A stretch of DNA of 64,000 bases, taken from Streptomyces sp. NRRL S-1022. Lineage in GTDB: Bacteria; Actinomycetota; Actinomycetes; Streptomycetales; Streptomycetaceae. Where the stretch lies: the NCBI RefSeq assembly GCF_000720135.1, contig NZ_JOIU01000002.1, positions 248,001 to 312,000 of the forward strand, in the 5' to 3' direction. Below, one piece after another: positions 57,111 through 64,000 of the stretch. A program made the translations under genes and the position numbers. Numbering within the stretch: position 1 is the first letter of the stretch; each line of letters opens with the position of its first letter. The notes beneath the pieces were generated by a model. That model saw only the letters and a program-made list of their open reading frames with translations. It was not told where the DNA came from and searched no databases.

Positions 57111-57125
57111 TGCCGACGACCTAAA

Positions 57126-57938
57126 ATGATCAATGTGTCCGAGCAGCACGCACCCAGGTCCCTCATCGTCACGCTCTACGGCGCGTACGGCCGCTTCATG
57201 CCCGGCCCGGTGCCCGTCGCCGAGCTGATCCGGCTCCTGGCCGCCGTCGGCGTGGACGCGCCGTCCGTGCGTTCCTCGGTGTCCCGGCTCAAACGGCGCG
57301 GGCTGCTGCTGCCCGCCCGCACGGAGTCCGGCGCCGCCGGGTACGAACTGTCCGCCGAAGCACGCCAGTTGCTGGACGACGGCGACCGGCGCATCTACGC
57401 GGGCGCACCCGTCGCGGACGAGGGCTGGGTGCTCGCGGTGTTCTCGGTCCCGGAGTCGGAGCGGCAGAAGCGGCACGTGCTGCGCTCCCGGCTGGCCGGC
57501 CTGGGCTTCGGCACGGCGGCCCCGGGGGTGTGGATCGCCCCGGCCCGCCTGTACGAGGAGGCCGAGCACACCCTGCGCCGGCTGCGCCTGGACCCGTACG
57601 TGGACTTCTTCCGCGGCGAGCACCTGGGGTTCGCGGCCACGGCCGAGGCGGTGGCCCGCTGGTGGGACCTGGCGGCGATCGCCAAGGAGCACGAGCGCTT
57701 CCTGGACGCGCACGCGCCGGTCCTGCACGCCTGGGAGGAGCGGGCCGACACCCCGCCCGAGGAGGCCTACCACGACTACCTCCTCGCCCTCGACTCCTGG
57801 CGCCACCTCCCCTACAGCGACCCGGGCCTGCCCACCCGCCTCCTCCCGGCCGACTGGCCGGGGCACCGCTCGGCGGAGGTCTTCCGCGGCCTGCACGAAC
57901 GGCTGCGGGACGCGGGGGCCGGGTTCGCGGGGGTGTGA
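57126..57938 (+). CDS. PaaX-family transcriptional regulator
   Basis: 270-residue GntR-like repressor. The PaaX N-terminal winged helix is visible (SLIVTLYGAYGRFMPG, VGVDAPSVRSSVSRLKRRG), then the central PaaX domain (GWVLAVFSVPESERQKRH) and the C-terminal helical domain. PaaX proteins bind CoA thioesters of aromatic acids. As the second gene of the ligase operon it likely controls the catabolic genes around it and its own operon. Candidate operator: the duplicated element at 55402 and 61172. Confidence 0.9.
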   Translation: MINVSEQHAPRSLIVTLYGAYGRFMPGPVPVAELIRLLAAVGVDAPSVRSSVSRLKRRGLLLPARTESGAAGYELSAEARQLLDDGDRRIYAGAPVADEGWVLAVFSVPESERQKRHVLRSRLAGLGFGTAAPGVWIAPARLYEEAEHTLRRLRLDPYVDFFRGEHLGFAATAEAVARWWDLAAIAKEHERFLDAHAPVLHAWEERADTPPEEAYHDYLLALDSWRHLPYSDPGLPTRLLPADWPGHRSAEVFRGLHERLRDAGAGFAGV

Positions 57939-57964
57939 GGCGGGCCCGGCCCGGACGCGGTGGC

Positions 57965-60286
57965 TCAGCCGCCGAGCGACAGGCGCGGCTTCGGGGCGTC
58001 CGTGCGGCCGGTCTGCGGGCGCCTGCTGCCGGCCCGGTAGGGGGCGGGCCAGACGGCGCCGGGGCCCTCGTAGCCCTGCTCGGCCGCCGCGTGCAGGGTC
58101 CAGTGCGGGTCGTACAGGTGCGGCCGGGCCAGCGCGCACAGGTCCGTACGGCCCGCCAGGATCAGCGAGTTGACGTCGTCCCAGGAGGAGATGGCGCCGA
58201 CCGCGATCACCGGGATGCCGACCTCGTGCCGGATCCGGTCGGCGAACGGCGTCTGGTACGACCGCCCGAACTCCGGCCGCTCCTCGGCCACCACCTGCCC
58301 GGTGGACACGTCGACGGCGTCGGCGCCGTGCGCGGCGAAGGCGCGCGCGATCCCGACGGCGTCCTCGGCACTCGTCCCGCCCTCCGCCCAGTCGGTGGCG
58401 GAGATCCGGACGGTCATCGGCCGTTCGGCCGGCCACACCCCGCGGACGGCGTCGAAGACCTCCAGCGGGAACCGCAGCCGCTTCTCCAGCGAGCCGCCGT
58501 AGGCGTCGGTGCGCCGGTTGGTGAGCGGGGAGAGGAAGCCGGAGAGCAGATAGCCGTGGGCGCAGTGCAGTTCCAGCAGGTCGAAGCCGGCCCGGGCGGC
58601 CCGCCAGGCCGCGGCGGCGAACTGCTCGCGCAGGTCGGTGAGCTGGGCGCGGGTCAGCTCGCGCGGGACCTGGCCGCCCGGCTTGTACGGCAGCGGTGAG
58701 GCGGCGACGAGGGGCCAGTTGCCGGTGGGCAGCGGTTCGTCCATGCCCTCCCACATCAGCTTCGTGGAGCCCTTGCGGCCGGAGTGGCCGAGCTGGACGC
58801 CGATAGCGGTGCCCGGGGACCGGCGGTGCACGAAGTCGGTGACCCGGCGCCAGGCCTCGGCCTGCCGGCCGGTGTAGAGGCCGGCGCAGCCAGGGGTGAT
58901 CCGGCCCTCCGCGCTGACGCACACCATCTCGGTCATCACCAGGCCGGCCCCGCCGAGGGCGCGGGCGCCCAGGTGGACGAGGTGGAAGTCGCCGGGGACG
59001 CCGTCGGTGGCGCAGTACATGTCCATCGGCGACACGACGACCCGGTTGCGCAGGGTCAGGCCGCGCAGCCGGAACGGCGTGAACATCGGCGGTGTGCCGG
59101 GCGGGCAGCCGAACTCGCGTTCCACGGACTCGGTAAAGCGGGAGTCGCGCAGCCGCAGGTTGCCGTGGGTGACCCGGCGGCTGCGGGTGAGCAGGTTGAA
59201 GGCGAACTGGCGGGGCCGCTGGCCGAGGTACAGGGGCAGGTTCTCGAACCACTCCAGGCTGGCCCGGGCGGCCCGCTGGGTGGAGGCGACGACGGGCTTG
59301 CGCTCCTCCTCGTAGGCCGCGAGGGCCCGCTCCGGGGAGTCGTGTTCCGTCAGGCAGGCGACCAGCGCGAGGGCGTCCTCCACCGCGAGCTTGGTGCCGG
59401 AGCCGATGGAGAAGTGGGCGGTGTGCGCGGCGTCGCCCAGCAGCACGACGTTGCCGTGCGACCAGCGGTCGTTGACCACGGTGCGGAAGGTGGTCCAGGC
59501 GGACGTGCCGGCGCGCAGGGGGCGTCCGCCGAGCGCGTCGGCGAAGATCTTGGCGCAGCGCGCCACCGACTCCTGTGCGTCGAGTTCGTCGAAGCCGGCC
59601 GCCCGCCAGACCTCCTCGCGCATCTCGACGATGACGGTGGAGGAGCCGGATTGATTCGGCGGCCCGGAGGGCCTCGTTGCGGGGTGGTGGTCGGGAGACG
59701 GGCGGGCATAGGGGTAGCCGTGCAGTTGCATCACGCCGTGCTCGGTCTCGGCGATCTCGAAGCGGAAGGCGTCGAAGGCGAAGTCGGCGGCGAGCCAGAT
59801 GTAGCGGCACCGGTGTGCGGCCACCCGGGGGCGGAACACGGGGGCGTAGGTGTCGCGGGTGGAGCTGTGGACACCGTCGGCGGCGACGACGAGGTCGTGG
59901 TCCGCCGCGAGCCGGCCGACGGGCGGTGCCTCGGTGGAGAACCGCAGCTCCACGCCCAGGGAGCGGCAGCGTTCCTGGAGGATCGCCAGCAGCCGGTGCC
60001 GGCCCAGCGCGGCGAAGCCGTGGCCGCCGGAGCGGTGACGGGTGCCCTGGTGCACTATGTCGATGTCGTCCCAGCGGACGAGCTCCCGCCGCAGCGCCTC
60101 GTGGACGACGGGGTCGGCGTGTTCTATGCCGCCGAGGGTCTCGTCGGAGAGCACCACCCCGAAGCCGAAGGTCTCGTCCGGTGCGTTGCGTTCCCAGACG
60201 GTGACGTCACGGGCCGGGTCTAGGCGCTTCAGCAGGGCCGCGGCGTAGAGCCCGCCGGGGCCGCCGCCGATGATCGCCACCCGCAC
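57965..60286 (-). CDS. 2-aminobenzoyl-CoA monooxygenase/reductase-type fused flavoenzyme
   Basis: 773-residue two-domain enzyme. The N-terminal half is an aromatic-ring flavin monooxygenase (VAIIGGGPGGLYAAALL, and LLGDAAHTAHFSIGSGTKLA). The C-terminal half, from about residue 400, is an old-yellow-enzyme-type reductase (NRVVVSPMDMYCATDG, LHCAHGYLLSGFLSPLTNRR). This fusion and length match 2-aminobenzoyl-CoA monooxygenase/reductase, which hydroxylates and partly reduces the ring of 2-aminobenzoyl-CoA; salicylyl-CoA 5-hydroxylase is the alternative for the N-terminal half alone. GTG start at 60286, six bases after the hydratase gene. Confidence 0.87.
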   Translation of the reverse strand: MRVAIIGGGPGGLYAAALLKRLDPARDVTVWERNAPDETFGFGVVLSDETLGGIEHADPVVHEALRRELVRWDDIDIVHQGTRHRSGGHGFAALGRHRLLAILQERCRSLGVELRFSTEAPPVGRLAADHDLVVAADGVHSSTRDTYAPVFRPRVAAHRCRYIWLAADFAFDAFRFEIAETEHGVMQLHGYPYARPSPDHHPATRPSGPPNQSGSSTVIVEMREEVWRAAGFDELDAQESVARCAKIFADALGGRPLRAGTSAWTTFRTVVNDRWSHGNVVLLGDAAHTAHFSIGSGTKLAVEDALALVACLTEHDSPERALAAYEEERKPVVASTQRAARASLEWFENLPLYLGQRPRQFAFNLLTRSRRVTHGNLRLRDSRFTESVEREFGCPPGTPPMFTPFRLRGLTLRNRVVVSPMDMYCATDGVPGDFHLVHLGARALGGAGLVMTEMVCVSAEGRITPGCAGLYTGRQAEAWRRVTDFVHRRSPGTAIGVQLGHSGRKGSTKLMWEGMDEPLPTGNWPLVAASPLPYKPGGQVPRELTRAQLTDLREQFAAAAWRAARAGFDLLELHCAHGYLLSGFLSPLTNRRTDAYGGSLEKRLRFPLEVFDAVRGVWPAERPMTVRISATDWAEGGTSAEDAVGIARAFAAHGADAVDVSTGQVVAEERPEFGRSYQTPFADRIRHEVGIPVIAVGAISSWDDVNSLILAGRTDLCALARPHLYDPHWTLHAAAEQGYEGPGAVWPAPYRAGSRRPQTGRTDAPKPRLSLGG

Positions 60287-60292
60287 CGGACC

Positions 60293-61120
60293 TCACCTCC
60301 CCCGCCACTTCGGCGGGCGCTTCTCGGTGAAGGCCGCGTGGAACTCCGCGTAGTCCTCGCCGTTCATCAGCAGGGCCTGTGTGGAGGCGTCGAGTTCGAC
60401 CGAGGCGGCCAGCGGCATGTCCAGCTCGGCCGTCAGCAACGCCTTCGTCTGGGCGTACGCCAGGGCGGGGCCGTCGGCCAGGCGGCGGGCCAGCGCCGCG
60501 GCGGCCTCGTCGGTCCTGCCCTCCTCCGTCAGCTCGCTGACGAGGCCGATGCGCTCGGCCTCGGGGGCCCGGACCGGGTCGCCGAGCATGAGGAGCCGGG
60601 TGGCGTGGCCGAGGCCGACGAGCCGGGGCAGCAGATAGGCCGCGCCCATGTCGCCGCCGGACAGGCCGACCCGGGTGAAGAGGAAGGCGAACCGGGCCGA
60701 GGGGTCCGCGACACGGAAGTCGGCCGCCAGGGCGAGGACGGCCCCGGCGCCCGCGGCGACGCCGTGCACCGCGGCGATCACCGGGAACGGGCACTCGCGG
60801 ATCGCCCGCACGACCTGTCCGGTCATCCGGTTGAAGTCGAGCAGCTGCGCGGTGTCCATGGCCAGCGTGGCGCCGATGATCTCGTCCACGTCACCGCCGG
60901 AGCAGAAGCCGCGGCCCTCCCCGGCCAGGACCAGGGCGCGCACCGAGCGCTCCCGGGACAGTTCGGCGAGCAGGTCGCGCAGGTCGGCGTAGGCGCCGAA
61001 GGTGAGGGCGTTGAGTTTCTCGGGCCGGGCGAGGGTGACGGTGGCCACCCCGTCGGCGATGCGGACCCGCAGGTGCGTCCAGTCGGCTGTGCGGGCGGCG
61101 GAGCCGGTGAAGGGACTCAT
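60293..61120 (-). CDS. Enoyl-CoA hydratase/isomerase
   Basis: Crotonase-fold enzyme of 275 residues. The oxyanion hole glycines lie in GEGRGFCSGGDVDEI and HGVAAGAGAVLALAADF; ARFAFLFTRVGLSGGDMGAAY covers the catalytic-Glu position, where Gly/Asp are seen in place of a clear Glu, so the exact reaction may be unusual. ATG at 61120 is preferred (AGGAGG nine bases upstream). It opens the leftward operon with the fused flavoenzyme; the shared promoter/operator element is 52-79 bases upstream. Confidence 0.85.
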   Translation of the reverse strand: MSPFTGSAARTADWTHLRVRIADGVATVTLARPEKLNALTFGAYADLRDLLAELSRERSVRALVLAGEGRGFCSGGDVDEIIGATLAMDTAQLLDFNRMTGQVVRAIRECPFPVIAAVHGVAAGAGAVLALAADFRVADPSARFAFLFTRVGLSGGDMGAAYLLPRLVGLGHATRLLMLGDPVRAPEAERIGLVSELTEEGRTDEAAAALARRLADGPALAYAQTKALLTAELDMPLAASVELDASTQALLMNGEDYAEFHAAFTEKRPPKWRGR

Positions 61121-61171
61121 GACGTGCGGCCTCCTAGCGCGGCGGTGCCGTACGTTGCTCTGTCCCATGAA

Positions 61172-61199
61172 GTTATCACTTGTTTGTGACTGTCGTCAC
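61172..61199 (-). promoter_or_regulatory. Shared promoter/operator element, copy 2
   Basis: 28 bases matching 55402-55429 at 21 positions with no gaps. On the minus strand GTGACG and GATAAC are 16 bases apart, and GTGAC-N4-GTCAC (61186-61199 region) is a perfect dyad. Likely the promoter and operator of the hydratase operon. Confidence 0.6.
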
Positions 61200-61418
61200 G
61201 GGGGCGCGACACACCGGGCTCCGACCGGCTGTTTTCGGTCACGTCGGTCACCGGTTGTCGACAGCGGCGTAACAGTGGCCCCGGACGGGCGAGGCAGGCC
61301 CGCCACCTGGGTAAGCCGCCCGGTACCGGGGCCGGGAGGTTCCGGGCGAAGCCCCCCGACCGTCCGCGGTGGCCGGGCCCGTACCATGCCTACAGTCGAA
61401 AGCAGGACAGCCTGCTCC

Positions 61419-61871
61419 ATGAACGGACTCGCCTTGCACGAACGCCCCGCCGGATCGGCCTCCTGGCGCATCGCGCTGCCGCACACGACAGCGGCGGTGC
61501 CGGTGGCGCGCGCTCTGGTGCGCTCGGCCCTCACCGAGGTGGAGCACGTGGCCGACTGCGACACGGCCGAGCTGCTCACGGCCGAACTGGTGGCCAACGC
61601 GGTGGAGCACACCGCCGGGCGCGGCCCGATCGAGCTGGTGGTGGAGTTGCGGCCGACCGGCTGCCAGGTCGAGGTGCACGACCCGGACCCGGCGCCGCCG
61701 GGCCAGCTGACCCGGCCGGTGCTGGAGGAGCCCGACGTCTGGCAGGAGGGCGGGCGCGGGCTGCTGCTGATCCGCGCCCTCAGCTCGTCCTGCGGGCACC
61801 GCCCCACCGCGTCGGGCAAGGCGGTGTGGTTCAGACTGCCTGTGGTTCCCGCTCAGCGCCGGCCGGTGTGA
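61419..61871 (+). CDS. Small HATPase-domain protein, anti-sigma (RsbW) type
   Basis: 150-residue single-domain ATPase of the GHKL family: the N-box ELVANAVEHTAG, the G1-like VHDPDP and the G2-like EGGRGLLLIRAL are visible. Streptomyces has many such free-standing anti-sigma-type kinases with few known targets. ATG at 61419 (MNGLALHERP) is chosen; an ATG at 61386 would add eleven residues and cannot be excluded, as neither has a strong ribosome site. Its last 41 bases overlap the convergent permease gene. Confidence 0.78.
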   Translation: MNGLALHERPAGSASWRIALPHTTAAVPVARALVRSALTEVEHVADCDTAELLTAELVANAVEHTAGRGPIELVVELRPTGCQVEVHDPDPAPPGQLTRPVLEEPDVWQEGGRGLLLIRALSSSCGHRPTASGKAVWFRLPVVPAQRRPV

Positions 61872-63279
61872 CCTCGGCGGCCGGCGGCCGGGCCAGCGTG
61901 GAGTGCCGGCGGCCGTAGGCGCCGTAGACCAGCAGGCCCACCGCGAGGAACACGGCGAACTGGAGCCAGGTCCGCCAGCCGGTCTCGTACATCAGGTACA
62001 GGCAGAAGCCGACGCCGAGCAGCGGCGCCGCCGGGTACAGCGGCACCCGGAAGCTGCGCGCGAGGCCTGGTTCGCGGCGGCGCAGGGCGATCACCGTGAT
62101 GTTGACGACGGCCATGACGGCCAGCGTGCCGATGGTGCACAGGTTCATCACGGCGTCGAGCGAGGCGAAGGCCGCGGGGACGGCGAAGACGACCGCGACG
62201 ATCAGCGTGCCGGCGACCGGCGTGGAGGTCCGCGGGGAGACCTTCTCGAAGACGCGCGGGATCAGGCCGTCCCGGGACATCGACATCAGGATGCGGGTCT
62301 GGCCGTACATCACGGCGAGGACCACGGAGGCGATGGCGACGACCGCGCCGAAGGCGATGACACCGCCGCCGACGGCGGAGCCGGTGACCTCGTTGACGAC
62401 GTAGGAGAGGGCGGCGGGGCGGCCGGCGACCTGGTCGCCGCCGATGGCGCCGATCGCGGCGAGCGCGACCGCGCAGTACAGCAGGGTGACCAGGCCCATG
62501 CAGACGAGGATCGCGACGGGGATGTCCCGGCGCGGGTTCTTCGCCTCCTCGCCGGCGGTGGTGATCGCGTCGAAGCCGATGTAGGAGAAGAACGCGGCGG
62601 TGGTGCCGGCGCCGATGCCGCCGAGGCCGGCCGGGGAGAACGGGGTGAGGTTGCCGTCCTTGAAGGCGCTGTAGCCGATGGCGCAGAACGCGAGCAGGAT
62701 GGCGAGCTTCACGGCGGCCATGGCGGCCGTGGCCCGGGCGCTCTCGCGCACCCCGCGCACCAGCAGCACGGAGGCCAGGGCGATGACGATCACGGCGGGG
62801 AGGTTGACGATGCCGCCGTCGCCGGGGCCGGCGGAGAGCGCGGCCGGGAGCTGGAGGCCGGTGAGGCTGTGCAGCAGCTCGTTGACGTACTGGCTCCAGC
62901 CGACCGCGACGGCCGAGATGGAGATGCCGTACTCCAGCAGCAGGCACCAGCCGACGAGGAAGGCGGTGGACTCGCCGAGGCCGGCGTAGGCGAAGGAGTA
63001 CGAGGAGCCGGAGACCGGGATCGCGCCGCCCAGCTCCGCGAAGGAGAGGGCAGTGAAGACGCAGGTGATCGCGGCCAGGACGAAGGAGACGACGACGGCC
63101 GGGCCGGCCTGGGCGACGGAGTCGGAGAGGCCGACGAAGATGCCGGTGCCGACGATGGCGCCGATGCCGAAGCAGATGAGCTGGAAGAGGCCCATGGCGC
63201 GCTTCAGACCGTGTCCCTCGCGGTCGGCTCCGGATTCGGCGACGAGCAGGTGCGGGGACTTGATGCGGGGAGCGGGCAT
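61831..63279 (-). CDS. APC-family amino acid permease
   Basis: 482-residue transporter with about twelve helices. TM1 signature GIGAIVGTGIFVGLSD, IPVSGSSYSFAYAGLGE, and the loop AGEEAKNPRRDIP match the cationic amino acid transporter branch, as in the permease at 1-1487. The neighbouring ornithine carbamoyltransferase suggests an arginine/ornithine substrate, but only by context. No Shine-Dalgarno sequence precedes the ATG at 63279. Its 3' end overlaps the anti-sigma gene by 41 bases tail to tail. Confidence 0.9.
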   Translation of the reverse strand: MPAPRIKSPHLLVAESGADREGHGLKRAMGLFQLICFGIGAIVGTGIFVGLSDSVAQAGPAVVVSFVLAAITCVFTALSFAELGGAIPVSGSSYSFAYAGLGESTAFLVGWCLLLEYGISISAVAVGWSQYVNELLHSLTGLQLPAALSAGPGDGGIVNLPAVIVIALASVLLVRGVRESARATAAMAAVKLAILLAFCAIGYSAFKDGNLTPFSPAGLGGIGAGTTAAFFSYIGFDAITTAGEEAKNPRRDIPVAILVCMGLVTLLYCAVALAAIGAIGGDQVAGRPAALSYVVNEVTGSAVGGGVIAFGAVVAIASVVLAVMYGQTRILMSMSRDGLIPRVFEKVSPRTSTPVAGTLIVAVVFAVPAAFASLDAVMNLCTIGTLAVMAVVNITVIALRRREPGLARSFRVPLYPAAPLLGVGFCLYLMYETGWRTWLQFAVFLAVGLLVYGAYGRRHSTLARPPAAEVTPAGAEREPQAV

Positions 63280-63389
63280 GCGGGTGGTGCTCGTTTCTGG
63301 TGGTGCGGGCGCCCGGCGTAGGGGCGCGGCGGCGGCGACGGAAGGGGTGGTTCCGGGCCGCCGGTCAGGATAAGGCCTGGTGAGGCGGG

Positions 63390-64000
63390 TCAGGCAAGGC
63401 TTTCCCGGGCGAGTGTGGCCACCAGCACCGCCTTGATGGTGTGCAGCCGGTTCTCGGCCTCGTCGAAGACGACCGAGTGGGCGGACTCGAAGACCTCGTC
63501 CGTCACCTCCAGCGACGCCAGACCGTGCGCCTCGTGGATCTGCTGTCCCACGGCGGTGCCGAGGTCGTGGAAGGCCGGCAGGCAGTGCAGGAACCTCACG
63601 TCCGGGTTGCCGGTGGCGCGCAGGACGTCCATGGTCACGGCGTACGGGGCGAGGGCCGCGATGCGCTCGCTCCAGACCTCCTTGGGTTCGCCCATGGAGA
63701 CCCAGACGTCGGTGGCGACGAAGTCGGCGCCCAGGACGCCCTCGGCGACGCCCTCGGTGAGGGTGACGCGGGCGCCGCTGGCGGCGGCGAGCGTACGGGC
63801 GCGGTCGACGATCTCCTGGGCGGGCCAGTAGGCCTTCGGGGCGACGATCCGGACGTCCATGCCGAGCAGGGCGCCGGTGACCAGGTAGGAGTTGCCCATG
63901 TTGAAGCGGGCGTCGCCCAGGTAGGCGAAGGCGATCTTCCGCAGCGGCTTGGCGCTGTGCTCGGTCATGGTGAGCACGTCGGCGAGCATCTGGGTGGGGT
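63390..64000 (-). CDS. Ornithine carbamoyltransferase (N-terminus outside window)
   Basis: Transfers carbamoyl phosphate to ornithine, giving citrulline, or works in reverse in arginine catabolism. About 203 C-terminal residues are present: [11 protein letters not shown] at the window edge (family HPTQ motif), [12 protein letters not shown], and the ornithine-binding [10 protein letters not shown]. No start codon is in the window. In S. coelicolor an argF-like gene at this position belongs to an arginine deiminase-type cluster (from memory), so it may be arcB rather than biosynthetic argF. Confidence 0.93.
   Translation of the reverse strand, partial: PTQMLADVLTMTEHSAKPLRKIAFAYLGDARFNMGNSYLVTGALLGMDVRIVAPKAYWPAQEIVDRARTLAAASGARVTLTEGVAEGVLGADFVATDVWVSMGEPKEVWSERIAALAPYAVTMDVLRATGNPDVRFLHCLPAFHDLGTAVGQQIHEAHGLASLEVTDEVFESAHSVVFDEAENRLHTIKAVLVATLARESLA

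Noticed and set aside
57965..60286. Possible frameshifted merger of two genes in the fused flavoenzyme
   Set aside because: The single frame is continuous and the two-domain architecture and length fit the known 2-aminobenzoyl-CoA monooxygenase/reductase.

Overview
The base composition (very GC-rich, GTG starts, dense tail-to-head overlaps of 4 bases) and the gene set point to a Streptomyces chromosome. From memory, much of the order (dxs, xylose ABC transporter, Rok7B7-type ROK regulator, NgcEFG, aconitase, MurA-like protein, and ornithine carbamoyltransferase at the far end) matches the region of the S. coelicolor chromosome around SCO5976 to SCO6013. That synteny was not checked by search. 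No tRNA, rRNA, CRISPR array, transposase or integrase was seen.

Layout. 1-12,014: end of an amino-acid permease, dxs, a xylose-type ABC importer (xylFGH) with its ROK regulator, and an N-acetylglucosamine/chitobiose-type importer (ngcEFG). 12,356-19,487: two convergent, secreted GH92 alpha-mannosidases sharing an operator-like palindrome. 20,025-25,182: a second-type dnaK, a short grpE and a membrane sensor phosphatase of the SpoIIE/PP2C type. 25,285-32,357: aconitase with two candidate regulatory boxes upstream, a repeat-bearing lipoprotein, a MurA-fold protein with an N-terminal helix-turn-helix, and a coiled-coil protein of unknown function.

32,854-47,127 is a compact biosynthetic cluster that I do not recognise as a described one. 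Two converging operons encode a stand-alone carrier-protein plus poly-lysine-synthetase-type membrane terminal domain, a single-module NRPS (half condensation-adenylation-carrier-thioesterase), a TauD-family oxygenase, SbnB and SbnA (2,3-diaminopropionate synthesis), an MFS exporter, a GNAT acetyltransferase, an ornithine-decarboxylase-fold enzyme, a DUF6271-type protein and a phytanoyl-CoA-type oxygenase. The adenylation code reads DIWQSTADDK by manual alignment, which fits a short diamino acid. I infer a product built from 2,3-diaminopropionate, possibly a membrane-assembled oligomer or polymer.

47,232-53,055 is a das locus (dasDCBA and divergent dasR) with three DasR-box-like sites between dasA and dasR. 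A further such site lies upstream of ngcE, so both amino-sugar importers may answer to the same regulator. 53,808-61,120 is an aromatic-acid (probably 2-aminobenzoate) CoA-thioester catabolic cluster with a PaaX-family regulator and a duplicated 28-base promoter/operator element. The window ends with a small anti-sigma-type ATPase, an amino-acid permease whose 3' end overlaps it, and a truncated ornithine carbamoyltransferase.
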